From contig JAVWVS010000009.1 of NCBI GenBank assembly GCA_036666555.1, forward strand, positions 10,454 to 74,453: a DNA stretch of 64,000 nt, read 5' to 3'. The DNA is from UMGS1251 sp036666555. Its GTDB lineage: Bacteria > Bacillota > Clostridia > Lachnospirales > Lachnospiraceae. The notes beneath the pieces are model-generated. The model made no database searches, was not told the DNA's origin, and saw nothing but the letters and a program-made list of their open reading frames with translations. This document shows, piece by piece, positions 14,468 through 22,740 of this stretch; position 1 is the first letter of the stretch; every line of letters begins with the position of its first letter. The position numbers were made by a program, and so were the translations under genes.

Positions 14468-15583
14468 ATGAGCAAACTTATGAAAAATAAAAAGAAGGGC
14501 ATTGCCGCATTGGTTTTATTTGGGGGGAGTCTCTTATTATTACTAGTCGCACAATTGCATACGGGATTTTCACAATGGTATTCGAAGGAGTGCTACCCCA
14601 TTCTGGTTCGTCTGGTGGGCGGGCTTTGTTCCGTCGTTCCTTTTTCCGTCGCGGAGCTGTGTCTATATATATTAGGGGTGTTTGTTTTCATTACCCTTTG
14701 CAGACTGGGACTGAGAATCTTTCAAAAAAAAGCAGGGAAAAAGGAAGTCATAGGAGCTATGACTACAGCAGTATTGGCTGCTTCCATATTATTTTTGATT
14801 TTCACACTGGGGTGTGGGTTGAATTATCGGCGGATTTCTTTTTCGGAAGAAACCAAGATACAGACACGAAAATATAGTGTAGAAGAGTTGGTTTTGTTAT
14901 GCAAGGAACTAACCCAAGAGGTGAATCAATGGAGCGCACAGGTGCCAAGAGATGGAAATGGAACGGCAATGGACGGAACTTCTATGCAAGCGACCCAGAA
15001 GGCAGCAGTACATACCATGAATCAACTAGGAGAACAATATCCGAGTTTGGCGGGCTATTATCCAAGACCGAAAGCATTGCTGATGCCGGAGTTGTTATCC
15101 TATCAAAACATAAGCGGAGTCTATTCCCCTTTCACGATAGAGGCCAATTACAATAATGATATGACACCTTATAATATACCATTTACCATGTGTCACGAAT
15201 TATCCCATCTTCGTGGGTTTATGCAAGAAGAGGAAGCAAATTTTATTGCCTATTTAGCCTGTGAGGTATCCGACAGCATGGAATTTAAGTATAGTGGCAG
15301 TCTGTTGGCGTGGATCTATAGTACCAATGTGCTTTGCAATCAGGCACCACAAGAGTATGAAGCCTTAAGAGCATCCTTATCCCCCCAAGTAAGGAAAGAT
15401 TTAGAAGAAAACAGCATCTTTTGGGATCGCTATGAAGGAGCCGTGGCAGATGTTGCCGACCGAGTAAATGATACTTATTTAAAAGCGAATGGACAAAGTG
15501 ATGGTGTGGAAAGTTATGATCGCATGGTAGATTTGCTAGTGGTATACAAATTGGATTCCTTCTCCGATAGTGATTTTTCATAG
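14468..15583 (+). CDS. DUF3810 family membrane protein with HExxH motif
   Basis: A 371-residue protein of the DUF3810 family. Three hydrophobic segments occupy the N-terminal third (about residues 11-31, 58-82 and 97-120), followed by a large extracellular or cytoplasmic domain that holds HELSH (about residues 242-246) and a downstream EEEANF, the arrangement of a gluzincin-type zinc metallopeptidase. Activity has not been shown for the family as far as I know. The start region lacks a clear RBS; ATG 14480 is an alternative. Its 3' end overlaps the convergent GNAT gene by 70 bases. Confidence 0.82.
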   Translation: MSKLMKNKKKGIAALVLFGGSLLLLLVAQLHTGFSQWYSKECYPILVRLVGGLCSVVPFSVAELCLYILGVFVFITLCRLGLRIFQKKAGKKEVIGAMTTAVLAASILFLIFTLGCGLNYRRISFSEETKIQTRKYSVEELVLLCKELTQEVNQWSAQVPRDGNGTAMDGTSMQATQKAAVHTMNQLGEQYPSLAGYYPRPKALLMPELLSYQNISGVYSPFTIEANYNNDMTPYNIPFTMCHELSHLRGFMQEEEANFIAYLACEVSDSMEFKYSGSLLAWIYSTNVLCNQAPQEYEALRASLSPQVRKDLEENSIFWDRYEGAVADVADRVNDTYLKANGQSDGVESYDRMVDLLVVYKLDSFSDSDFS

Positions 15584-16059
15584 CAATTAAAAACACCCTC
15601 TATTCCCGGAAAATAGAGATGGCCACATAAGGTGTAGGCATGTTTTTGAAGCAACCCATTCATTTTTACATTGGCTCCGTAAGTGTCACTTTTTAAATAG
15701 AAAACATGATGGCTCCGTGCAATTTCATCTGCAAAGGAAAGAAGACGATGACCGATACCACGACCACGGCTATCCGGATCTACGGCCATGCGGTGAACCA
15801 CCATGGCTGTTTCTGTCTTTGCCCAGGAAATGGGCTGGTATTGTGGCGACTCTGTAAAATTGACGCATAAAACACCATCTACAATGCCATCGGTTTCATG
15901 GACATAAAGGGTCTCTTCTACAATATCTGCTTGAAAATCCGCTTTGGTTGGATAGGTTGGATCCCATTGTGGATTATTTTCCTGTAGCATGAGAGCAGAT
16001 GCTTTCGTTACCAGTATCATAATAGAATCAAGGTCTGTCGTACGTGCATTTCGAATCAT
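15514..16059 (-). CDS. GNAT family N-acetyltransferase
   Basis: A 181-residue acetyltransferase. It begins MIRNARTTDLDSIMILVTKA, typical of GNAT beta-1/alpha-1, and has the acetyl-CoA binding motif VDPDSRGRGIGHRLLSFA at about residues 95-112 (Q/RxxGxG/A pattern as RGRGIG). A later block NGLLQKHAYTLCGHLYFPG is the usual C-terminal strand. ATG 16059 is preceded by CCAGGAGGTACC; a longer start 17 codons upstream has no RBS. The C-terminal 20 residues are antisense to the end of the DUF3810 gene. Acceptor substrate unknown. Confidence 0.85.
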   Translation of the reverse strand: MIRNARTTDLDSIMILVTKASALMLQENNPQWDPTYPTKADFQADIVEETLYVHETDGIVDGVLCVNFTESPQYQPISWAKTETAMVVHRMAVDPDSRGRGIGHRLLSFADEIARSHHVFYLKSDTYGANVKMNGLLQKHAYTLCGHLYFPGIEGVFNCYEKSLSEKESNLYTTSKSTMRS

Positions 16060-16198
16060 TTGGTACCTCCTGGTTTTGTATGGTGAAATCTTTTTACAAA
16101 AGTATAGCATTTTTTAAGGAGTTTTTGCAAGAAAATTACAGGGGAGGAACCAATGAGCTGATGGTAGAATATGTTAATAGAAAAGGAATCTTTCTATC

Positions 16199-17110
16199 AT
16201 GAGTGAAATAAAACAAGCAATCAATTATTGGTGTGAGGACACCGTATCCCAAAAACACTTGGGGCAGGGTGTAGGAATCGCGGTACTGGATACGGGGATT
16301 ATGCTGCATCCGGATTTTGGAAACCGAATTTCCGCTTTTTGTGATATTGTCAATGAACAACGGATCATCTATGACGACAACGGGCATGGTACCCATGTCT
16401 CTGGGTTGCTTGTGGGAAGTGGAAGAGTATCACAGGGGCTTTATGCGGGAATTGCGCCCAAAGGTCATTTGGCTATGGTGAAAGTGCTGAATCAAAAAGG
16501 AAGTGGGAAGATCGCCCATGTGCTGGCTGGGCTTCAATGGGTCATAGAAAACAGGGATCGTTATGGAATTCGAATTGTGAATGTATCAGTGGGAACCATA
16601 CCTAAAATTGGCGATAAAGAGGAGGAAAAATTAATTGAAGGGGTGGAAGCAGCTTGGGACTATGGGTTAGTTGTAATTACAGCTGCTGGTAATTACGGAC
16701 CGGAAAGCGGAACCATTACCACACCGGGAATTAGCCGAAAAGTGATTACGGTTGGATCTTCCGATGAGGGAATGTGCATGGGACATTCAGGCCTTTTGAA
16801 AAAGGATTATTCCGGAAGAGGTCCTACCATGGAATGTGTGTGTAAGCCGGATGTAGTTGCGCCGGGTTCCCATATGATTTCTTGCAATGCCAATTACCGT
16901 CAGAAGAACACGCCCCCTTATATTAGTAAAAGTGGTACGTCTATGTCCACGCCGGTAGTGTCAGGTGCCATTGCATTATTGTTATCCAAATATCCCGATT
17001 TGAGTAATGTAGAAGTAAAGTTACGGCTGCGGGAAAGCTGCAGAGACCTAGGAGAGCCAGCCAACAGGCAGGGGTGGGGGATGTTGGATGTAGCCAAACT
17101 GATGAGATAA
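16199..17110 (+). CDS. S8 family serine peptidase (subtilase), cytoplasmic type
   Basis: A 303-residue subtilisin-like protease with the full triad: Asp in GIAVLDTGI (about residue 31), His in DNGHGTHVSG (about residue 65) and Ser in SGTSMSTPV (about residue 247), plus the oxyanion Asn region TAAGNYGPESG. There is no signal peptide and no recognisable pro-domain; only about 20 residues precede the catalytic domain, as in intracellular subtilisins. RBS AAAGGAA lies ten bases before ATG. It is not in an obvious operon; a palindrome and the ylxM promoter follow directly. Confidence 0.9.
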   Translation: MSEIKQAINYWCEDTVSQKHLGQGVGIAVLDTGIMLHPDFGNRISAFCDIVNEQRIIYDDNGHGTHVSGLLVGSGRVSQGLYAGIAPKGHLAMVKVLNQKGSGKIAHVLAGLQWVIENRDRYGIRIVNVSVGTIPKIGDKEEEKLIEGVEAAWDYGLVVITAAGNYGPESGTITTPGISRKVITVGSSDEGMCMGHSGLLKKDYSGRGPTMECVCKPDVVAPGSHMISCNANYRQKNTPPYISKSGTSMSTPVVSGAIALLLSKYPDLSNVEVKLRLRESCRDLGEPANRQGWGMLDVAKLMR

Positions 17111-17115
17111 AAAAA

Positions 17116-17143
17116 TGCTGTCAAGAAAAAACACTTGACAGCA
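17116..17143. repeat. palindrome overlapping the ylxM -35 element
   Basis: TGCTGTCAAG (17116-17125) and CTTGACAGCA (17134-17143) form perfect 10-bp inverted arms around eight bases. The right arm contains the -35 TTGACA. No T tract follows on the plus strand, so it is not a normal terminator for the protease gene. Confidence 0.75.
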
Positions 17144-17163
17144 GAAAAAAGTTGTTATATGAT
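17135..17163 (+). promoter_or_regulatory. sigma-A promoter of the ylxM-ffh operon
   Basis: TTGACA (17135-17140), 17-bp spacer, TATGAT (17158-17163). The predicted start of transcription is only about ten bases before the ylxM ATG. Confidence 0.7.
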
Positions 17164-17179
17164 ATCTGAGGTGAACGAT

Positions 17180-17524
17180 ATGGAAAAATTTTTAGAACAG
17201 ACATTGTTATATGATTTTTATGGAGAGTTATTGACGGAGCATCAAAAGAGAATATACGAACAGTTTTCATCGGAGGACCTATCGCTAAGCGAGATTGCCG
17301 AAGATGAAGGAATTAGCAGGCAAGGGGTGCATGACTTAATTAAGCGGTGCAACAAGTCCTTGGAAGAATATGAAAATAAACTGCACCTGGTCAGTAAATT
17401 TCTTTCCATCAAAGAAAAAGTGCACCGTATGGATGTGTTACTGGAAACTCATGATAGCAGCAATACCGATGATTTGCTCAGCCACATCAGGCGAATGGCA
17501 GATGAAATTATAGAGGAGTTATAA
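17180..17524 (+). CDS. ylxM: YlxM/p13-like HTH DNA-binding protein (UPF0122)
   Basis: A 114-residue protein of the YlxM family, found upstream of ffh in most Firmicutes and resembling sigma factor region 4. The helix-turn-helix is in DLSLSEIAEDEGISRQGVHDLIKRC (about residues 35-58; core SEIAEDEGISRQGVHD). It has been linked to the signal recognition particle pathway in streptococci. ATG 17180 has GAGGTG as RBS, so start choice is clear although the 5' leader is very short. The stop is one base from the ffh start. Confidence 0.9.
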   Translation: MEKFLEQTLLYDFYGELLTEHQKRIYEQFSSEDLSLSEIAEDEGISRQGVHDLIKRCNKSLEEYENKLHLVSKFLSIKEKVHRMDVLLETHDSSNTDDLLSHIRRMADEIIEEL

Positions 17525-17525
17525 T

Positions 17526-18878
17526 ATGGCATTTGACAGCTTAACAGAAAAACTTCAAAATGTATTTAAAAATCTGCGAAGCAAGGGACGTTTGACTCAA
17601 GATGATGTAAAAGCTGCATTAAAAGAGGTCAAGATGGCTCTTTTAGAAGCGGATGTAAACTTTAAGGTCGTAAAAAACTTTGTCAAGGATGTACAGGAAC
17701 GTGCCGTTGGACAAGATGTGATGAACGGTCTGAATCCGGGACAGATGGTCATTAAGATCGTGAATGAAGAACTGGTGAAATTAATGGGTTCGGATACCAC
17801 AGAGATTACATTACAACCGGGAAGTGCAATTACCGTTATTATGATGGCAGGTCTGCAAGGTGCAGGTAAGACCACTACCACCGCAAAACTTGCAGGTAAA
17901 TTTAAATTAAAAGGGAAAAAACCATTATTGGTTGCTTGTGATATTTATCGTCCGGCTGCAATTAAACAGTTGCAGGTGAATGGTGAGAAACAGGGCGTGG
18001 AAGTATTTTCCATGGGAGATAAGAACGCACCGGCGAACATTGCCAAAGCGGCTTTGGAACATGCAGCGAAAAATGGAAATCAAATTGTTATTTTAGATAC
18101 AGCAGGGCGACTTCATATTGATGATGAGATGATGAAAGAACTGCAGGATATGAAAGAAGCGGTCACCGTACATCAGACCATCTTGGTCGTAGATGCTATG
18201 ACCGGACAAGATGCTGTAAATGTAGCCAGTCATTTCCATGAAAAGATTGGAATTGACGGAGTGATTGTGACGAAGTTAGATGGGGATACAAGGGGTGGAG
18301 CAGCGCTTTCCATCAAGGCAGTGACTGGGCGTCCGATTTTGTATGTAGGTATGGGTGAAAAACTTTCCGATTTGGAACAGTTTTATCCGGAACGTATGGC
18401 TTCCCGTATATTGGGGATGGGCGATGTGCTGACGCTGATTGAAAAAGCAGGCGCAGAAATTGATGAAGAAAAAGCCAAAAATATGGCGCAAAAGATGAAA
18501 AAAGCCCAGTTTGATTATGATGATTATCTGGAAAGCATGAAACAGATGAAAAACATGGGTGGATTTGCAAGTGTAATGAACATGCTCCCGGGAATGGGCG
18601 GGGGACAGATGCCGGATATCGATTCCGAAGAAGGCGAGAAAAAGATGGCCCGCATGGAAGCAATGATCTATTCCATGACCTTGGAAGAACGGGGGAATCC
18701 GGATCTTCTGAATCCATCCAGAAAACATCGCATTGCCAAAGGCGCCGGTGTAGATATCAGTGAAGTGAACCGGATGGTCAAACAATTTGACCAGGCAAAG
18801 AAGATGATGAAAAAACTCCCATCTATGATGGGTGGCAAAATGGGTAAAAAGGGTAAATTCAATTTTCCTTTTTCATAA
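17526..18878 (+). CDS. ffh: signal recognition particle protein Ffh
   Basis: A 450-residue SRP54 homologue that binds 4.5S/scRNA and signal sequences and delivers ribosomes to FtsY at the membrane. An N-terminal four-helix bundle is followed by the GTPase: G1 GLQGAGKTTTTAKLAG (about residues 109-124), DTAGRLHID and TKLDGDTRGGAALS. The Met-rich M domain includes NMLPGMGGGQ, MARMEAMIYSMT and the SRP RNA-binding region NPDLLNPSRKHRIAKGAG. It ends KKGKFNFPFS. Start spacing of one base from ylxM indicates coupling. Confidence 0.98.
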   Translation: MAFDSLTEKLQNVFKNLRSKGRLTQDDVKAALKEVKMALLEADVNFKVVKNFVKDVQERAVGQDVMNGLNPGQMVIKIVNEELVKLMGSDTTEITLQPGSAITVIMMAGLQGAGKTTTTAKLAGKFKLKGKKPLLVACDIYRPAAIKQLQVNGEKQGVEVFSMGDKNAPANIAKAALEHAAKNGNQIVILDTAGRLHIDDEMMKELQDMKEAVTVHQTILVVDAMTGQDAVNVASHFHEKIGIDGVIVTKLDGDTRGGAALSIKAVTGRPILYVGMGEKLSDLEQFYPERMASRILGMGDVLTLIEKAGAEIDEEKAKNMAQKMKKAQFDYDDYLESMKQMKNMGGFASVMNMLPGMGGGQMPDIDSEEGEKKMARMEAMIYSMTLEERGNPDLLNPSRKHRIAKGAGVDISEVNRMVKQFDQAKKMMKKLPSMMGGKMGKKGKFNFPFS

Positions 18879-18910
18879 ATAAAAACAAAAAATTCATGGA
18901 GGTGAATCAA

Positions 18911-19156
18911 ATGGCAGTAAAAATCAGATTAAAAAGAATGGGACAAAAGAAAGCTCCTTTCTATAGAATCGTAGTAGCGGATGCAAGAGCTCCCAGAGAT
19001 GGAAGATTAATCGAAGAAATCGGTACTTATGATCCTAGACAAGATCCAAGTGTATTTAAAGTAGATGAAGAAGCAGCAAAGAAATGGTTAAATAACGGAG
19101 CTCAGCCTACAGAAGTAGTTGGCAAAATTTTCAAAGCAGCCGGTATTGAAAAATAG
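18911..19156 (+). CDS. rpsP: 30S ribosomal protein bS16
   Basis: An 81-residue bS16 with the family start MAVKIRLKRMGQKKAPFYRIVVAD (first part MAVKIRLKRMG) and IEEIGTYDPR. ATG 18911 follows ATGGAGGTGAATCAA; an in-frame ATG five codons earlier overlaps this RBS and is unlikely. Part of the ffh-rpsP-khpA-rimM-trmD order typical of Firmicutes. Confidence 0.98.
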   Translation: MAVKIRLKRMGQKKAPFYRIVVADARAPRDGRLIEEIGTYDPRQDPSVFKVDEEAAKKWLNNGAQPTEVVGKIFKAAGIEK

Positions 19157-19178
19157 GCTGTACCTTGGAGGTGAGCAT

Positions 19179-19409
19179 ATGAAAGAATTAGTTGAAGTAA
19201 TTGCAAAAGCTTTAGTAGACCAACCGGAAGACGTTGTAGTCACAGAGAAAACAGAAGGTAAGACCACTGTTCTGGAACTAAAAGTAGCGGATTCGGATAT
19301 GGGAAAAGTAATCGGCAAGCAGGGACGCATTGCAAAAGCAATCCGTTCGGTAGTAAAGGCGGCCGCAGCTAAGGAAGATAAAAAAGTAATTGTTGAAATC
19401 ATGCAATAA
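19179..19409 (+). CDS. khpA: KH-domain RNA-binding protein KhpA
   Basis: A 76-residue single KH domain protein (YlqC/KhpA). The GxxG loop is in GKVIGKQGRIAKAIRSVV (residues 46-63, GKQG). KhpA forms a complex with KhpB/EloR in Firmicutes and influences cell elongation and small RNA function. ATG 19179 is preceded by TTGGAGGTGAGC. It sits between rpsP and rimM, its usual position. Confidence 0.95.
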   Translation: MKELVEVIAKALVDQPEDVVVTEKTEGKTTVLELKVADSDMGKVIGKQGRIAKAIRSVVKAAAAKEDKKVIVEIMQ

Positions 19410-19440
19410 GCTTTTGAACCAGGATAGGTCTTTGCCTAAT

Positions 19441-19461
19441 GAAGGTAGGGACCTTCCTTTT
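19441..19461 (+). terminator. weak hairpin before rimM (possible attenuator)
   Basis: GAAGGT (19441-19446) pairs with ACCTTC (19451-19456) around AGGG and is followed by CTTTTAT. Weak; it may reduce readthrough from khpA to rimM. Confidence 0.35.
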
Positions 19462-19486
19462 ATGAAAAAAGGAAAAGGAGCTTACT

Positions 19487-19993
19487 ATGGAACCGTTATT
19501 ACAAATTGGTGTGATTTCATCTACGCATGGAGTAAAGGGAGAAGTCAAAGTATTTCCCACCACAGATGATGTGACACGGTTTAAAAAATTAAAGCAAGTG
19601 ATACTTGATACCGGAAAAGAACAATTAACGTTGGATATCCAGGGCGTGAAGTTTTTCAAGCAATTTGCCATTGTGAAATTCAAAGGAATTGATGATATAA
19701 ATGAGATTGAAAAATATAAAGGAAGACCCTTATTAGTAGAACGAAAAGATGCGGTGAAACTACAAGAAGATGAATATTTTATTGCAGACATGATTGGCAT
19801 GAAGGTCATTACGGAAGATATGGAAGCGTTTGGGACATTGGTGGACGTACTGGAGACCGGAGCGAATGACGTGTATGTAATTGAAACGAAAGATAAAAAA
19901 GAGGTGCTGATTCCGGCAATCAAACAATGTGTTTTACAAGTTTCCATGGAAACAATGGAAATGAAAATCCGATTATTAGATGGGCTTTTGTAG
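19487..19993 (+). CDS. rimM: 16S rRNA processing protein RimM
   Basis: A 168-residue 30S maturation factor that binds uS19. The N-terminal RimM domain begins LLQIGVISSTHGVKGEVKVFPTTDD (core GVISSTHGVKGEVKV), and the PRC-barrel domain follows DEYFIADMIGMKV with VLIPAIKQCVL near the C-terminus. RBS AAAAGGAGCTTACT. It is followed 25 bases later by trmD. Confidence 0.97.
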   Translation: MEPLLQIGVISSTHGVKGEVKVFPTTDDVTRFKKLKQVILDTGKEQLTLDIQGVKFFKQFAIVKFKGIDDINEIEKYKGRPLLVERKDAVKLQEDEYFIADMIGMKVITEDMEAFGTLVDVLETGANDVYVIETKDKKEVLIPAIKQCVLQVSMETMEMKIRLLDGLL

Positions 19994-20018
19994 AGCAAAG
20001 CATAAGGAGAAACGATAT

Positions 20019-20741
20019 ATGAATTTTCATATTTTAACATTATTTCCTCAGATGGTTCTGGATGGACTTCATACAAGCATTATCGGCAGGGCAATGGAGA
20101 AGGGGCTGTTAAGCATTGAAGCTTTGGATATCCGGGATTATGCCTTTAATAAACACAATACCGTAGATGATTATCCCTATGGTGGAGGTGCGGGGATGCT
20201 GATGCAGGCAGAACCGGTATACCTGGCTTATGAAGCAGTAGCCAAAAAGGCGAAGAAGAAACCAAGGGTCATTTATCTGTCCCCTCAGGGAACGACGTTT
20301 TCCCAGGAGCTTGCAGAAGAATATGCAAAAGAAGAAGAGCTGATTCTACTGTGTGGGCATTATGAGGGTATTGACGAACGTGTAATAGAAGAAATCGTGA
20401 CGGACTATGTCTCCATTGGAGATTATGTGCTGACTGGAGGAGAGCTTCCGGCTATGGTGATGGTGGATACCATTGCAAGACTGGTACCAGGGGTGCTTCA
20501 TAACGATGTATCCGCAGAGTTTGAATCTTTTCAAGACCATTTACTGGAATATCCACAGTATACTCGACCGGAGACCTGGCATGAGAAAAAAGTGCCGGAG
20601 GTCCTATTGTCGGGGCATCATGCAAATATTGAAAAATGGAGACGGGAACAGTCTCTTTACCGAACCAGAGAATATCGTCCGGATTTATTGGAACAGGCAA
20701 AATTGACGAAAAAAGAAATAGAATGGTTAGAAAAACAGTAA
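20019..20741 (+). CDS. trmD: tRNA (guanine-N1)-methyltransferase TrmD
   Basis: A 240-residue SPOUT methyltransferase that makes m1G37 in tRNAs. The knot and AdoMet-binding region are seen as LCGHYEGIDERVIE (about residues 108-121), SIGDYVLTGGELPAM and YTRPETWHEKKVPEVLLSGHH (core RPETW...VPEVLLSGHH). ATG 20019 follows AAGGAGAAACGATAT; the frame extends upstream into rimM without an RBS. A strong terminator follows, and the usual next gene, rplS, comes only after an antisense MATE gene. Confidence 0.97.
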   Translation: MNFHILTLFPQMVLDGLHTSIIGRAMEKGLLSIEALDIRDYAFNKHNTVDDYPYGGGAGMLMQAEPVYLAYEAVAKKAKKKPRVIYLSPQGTTFSQELAEEYAKEEELILLCGHYEGIDERVIEEIVTDYVSIGDYVLTGGELPAMVMVDTIARLVPGVLHNDVSAEFESFQDHLLEYPQYTRPETWHEKKVPEVLLSGHHANIEKWRREQSLYRTREYRPDLLEQAKLTKKEIEWLEKQ

Positions 20742-20742
20742 A

Positions 20743-20776
20743 AAACGGGGAGTCTGTGAATGACAGACCCCCGTTT
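20743..20776. terminator. bidirectional intrinsic terminator
   Basis: AAACGGGG-A-GTCTGT pairs with ACAGAC-CCCCGTTT around loop GAATG, with a single bulged A; T-rich sequence follows. It lies between trmD and the convergent MATE gene. Confidence 0.8.
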
Positions 20777-20778
20777 CC

Positions 20779-22137
20779 TTATTTTAATTTTCGATAATTT
20801 TTGGTGAATAATATGGCTGTCACCGTTACCGCAATGGTATCTGCAATGGGTTCTGCCAAAAATACAGCCATGACTTGGTTGGAAAAGAAGAATGGAAGAA
20901 TAAAAATCAGTGGTATGAGTAAGATGACTTTACGAAGCAAGGCAAGAAACACAGAGGTTTTAGCATTGCCCAGTGCGATAAAGGTCTGCTGGCAAGCAAT
21001 CTGAATCCCGAACAGTAGCGATGCTGCCATATAAATACGAATGGACCAGGTGGTATAATCAGCAAGTGCAGCGCTATTTGTAAAGATAGCAATGAAGATG
21101 CGTGGAAGGAACATGGCAATAGCCCAAAGCATAGTCGAATAGAGCAGACATGCTTTTAAAAGCAGTTTAAATGTTTTCTTCACACGGTCGATATTGCCGG
21201 CGCCATAGTTAAAGCTGATGATAGGCTGTGCGCCTTGGGTAAGTCCTTGGAGCGGCAGCATGCAAAACTGCATCAGACTGGTCAAAATAGTCATGGCACC
21301 TACTGCAATATCACCACCATATTTTAATAATGAAGTATTGAAGCTGACGGACAAGACACTTTCAGTAAACTGCATAATAAAAGGGGATAGTCCAAGTGCC
21401 AGACAAGGTAGTATGGTTCGCGTATTGGGTTTCAGGTTTTCTTTGCGGATGCGTAGAGAACTTTTTTTAGAAAGCAGAAATTTCAGTACCCAGATACACG
21501 AAATCGCCTGTGAAATAATCGTTGCCAGGGCAGCTCCTTTCACACCCATATGAAATCCAAAGATGAAAATAGGGTCTAGGATAATGTTGCAAATAGCACC
21601 AATGGCAACGGTAAACATTCCGGTTTTTGCATATCCCTGGGCATTGATAAAAGCATTTAACCCCAGTGAAAATTGAACGAATATGGTTCCGATGGAATAA
21701 ATTTTCATATAATCCCAAGCATAGGATATGGTATTTCCACTGGCACCAAACAGCATGAGAATAGGATGTCCAAAGGCTAAGAAAACAACCGTTAGCAAAA
21801 CGGCAATCAGAGCAAGCATGGTGGTACAGTTTCCAAGGATTTTTTCTGCAGCAGGTTTATCCCCTTTTCCCATCATAATAGAAGCACGCGGGGCACCTCC
21901 CATACTAACCAGTGCAGCAAATGCAGAAATGGCCATGATAATCGGCATGGTAACCCCCACACCGGTAAGGGCTTCCGGACCGATTTTAGGAATGTGACCA
22001 ATGTACATCCGGTCCACCATGTTATACATAACATTGATGACTTGAGCTAGAATAGCAGGGAGCGCCAGACGAAAAAACAGTTTTCCCAGAGCATCATTTC
22101 CCAAATCCGCTTCTTTGGATGTTTTTAGTTGTTTCAT
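20779..22137 (-). CDS. MATE family efflux transporter
   Basis: A 452-residue, twelve-segment MATE exporter of the NorM/MepA-like group. The N-terminal block LFFRLALPAILAQVINVMYNMVDRMYIG (core LPAILAQVINVMYN) is typical, as are GAAIASLVSMGGAPRAS-like and QGLTQGAQPIISFNYGAGN (core GAQPIISFNYGA). RBS AAAGGAAG. It is encoded antisense between trmD and rplS, which are normally contiguous, so it looks like an insertion into a conserved operon. Substrate unknown. It is only distantly similar to the other MATE gene at 10.4 kb. Confidence 0.92.
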   Translation of the reverse strand: MKQLKTSKEADLGNDALGKLFFRLALPAILAQVINVMYNMVDRMYIGHIPKIGPEALTGVGVTMPIIMAISAFAALVSMGGAPRASIMMGKGDKPAAEKILGNCTTMLALIAVLLTVVFLAFGHPILMLFGASGNTISYAWDYMKIYSIGTIFVQFSLGLNAFINAQGYAKTGMFTVAIGAICNIILDPIFIFGFHMGVKGAALATIISQAISCIWVLKFLLSKKSSLRIRKENLKPNTRTILPCLALGLSPFIMQFTESVLSVSFNTSLLKYGGDIAVGAMTILTSLMQFCMLPLQGLTQGAQPIISFNYGAGNIDRVKKTFKLLLKACLLYSTMLWAIAMFLPRIFIAIFTNSAALADYTTWSIRIYMAASLLFGIQIACQQTFIALGNAKTSVFLALLRKVILLIPLIFILPFFFSNQVMAVFLAEPIADTIAVTVTAILFTKNYRKLK

Positions 22138-22220
22138 AATATAACTTCCTTTCCTATATCATTTATACATGTAGAACATGATATCATAGGGAAATAAAGA
22201 AGTAAAGAGATAAAAAAACC

Positions 22221-22249
22221 TTGCGCACCACGGTGAATTGTGGTAAAAT
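22221..22249 (+). promoter_or_regulatory. sigma-A promoter of rplS
   Basis: TTGCGC (22221-22226), 17-bp spacer, TAAAAT (22244-22249). This gives a leader of about 75 bases before rplS. Confidence 0.6.
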
Positions 22250-22255
22250 CTAATA

Positions 22256-22320
22256 GTTGTGAGAAGAAGCGATGGTCCTCTGGTACAAGATATGTATTAA
22301 GAACGTCAAAATATAAAGGA
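22256..22320 (+). promoter_or_regulatory. rplS 5' leader, possible L19 autoregulatory leader
   Basis: The roughly 65-75-base leader precedes rplS. L19 leaders are known upstream of rplS in low-GC Gram-positives; I cannot confirm the consensus by eye, so this is a position-based suggestion. Confidence 0.25.
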
Positions 22321-22329
22321 GGTCGCACA

Positions 22330-22677
22330 ATGAATGACATTATTAAGAATATTGAAGCAGAACAATTAAAGGCAGATGTACCTGAATTTAACGTAGGTGA
22401 TACCGTGAAAGTATATGGTAAAATCAAAGAAGGTACTCGTGAAAGAATCCAGATTTTTGAAGGAACAGTCCTGAAGAAACAAGGTGGAAGCACGAGAGCA
22501 ACATTTACAGTAAGAAAGAGCTCTAATGGTATCGGAGTTGAGAAAACTTGGCCATTACATTCTCCCAATGTAGAACGTGTGGAAGTCATCCGCCGTGGTA
22601 AAGTAAGAAGAGCAAAATTGAATTACTTAAGAGGACGTGTAGGTAAGAGAGCGAAAGTAAGAGAATTAGTAAAATAG
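22330..22677 (+). CDS. rplS: 50S ribosomal protein bL19
   Basis: A 115-residue bL19, at the 30S-50S interface. Family blocks: DIIKNIEAEQLKADVPEFNVGDTV (core FNVGDTVKVYGKI), RIQIFEGTVLKKQGG, FTVRKSSNGIGVEKTWPLHSPN (core GIGVEKTWPLHSP) and KLNYLRGRVGKRAKVRE. The start ATG 22330 has AAAGGAGGTCGCAC upstream. It has its own promoter, as expected after the insertion that separates it from trmD. Confidence 0.98.
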   Translation: MNDIIKNIEAEQLKADVPEFNVGDTVKVYGKIKEGTRERIQIFEGTVLKKQGGSTRATFTVRKSSNGIGVEKTWPLHSPNVERVEVIRRGKVRRAKLNYLRGRVGKRAKVRELVK

Positions 22678-22685
22678 TAAATGTG

Positions 22686-22724
22686 GAAAGGGACAATACA
22701 TCATGTATATTGTCCCTTTCGTTT
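22686..22724 (+). terminator. intrinsic terminator after rplS
   Basis: GAAAGGGACAATA (22686-22698) pairs with TATTGTCCCTTTC (22708-22720), then GTTT. The short T tract suggests some readthrough into the signal peptidase gene. Confidence 0.75.
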
Positions 22725-22740
22725 ACACTGAGGGGAAGAT

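Noticed and set aside
17116..17143. Terminator of the subtilase gene
   Set aside because: Stem is good but GAAAAAA, not a T tract, follows on the plus strand, and the right arm is a promoter element.
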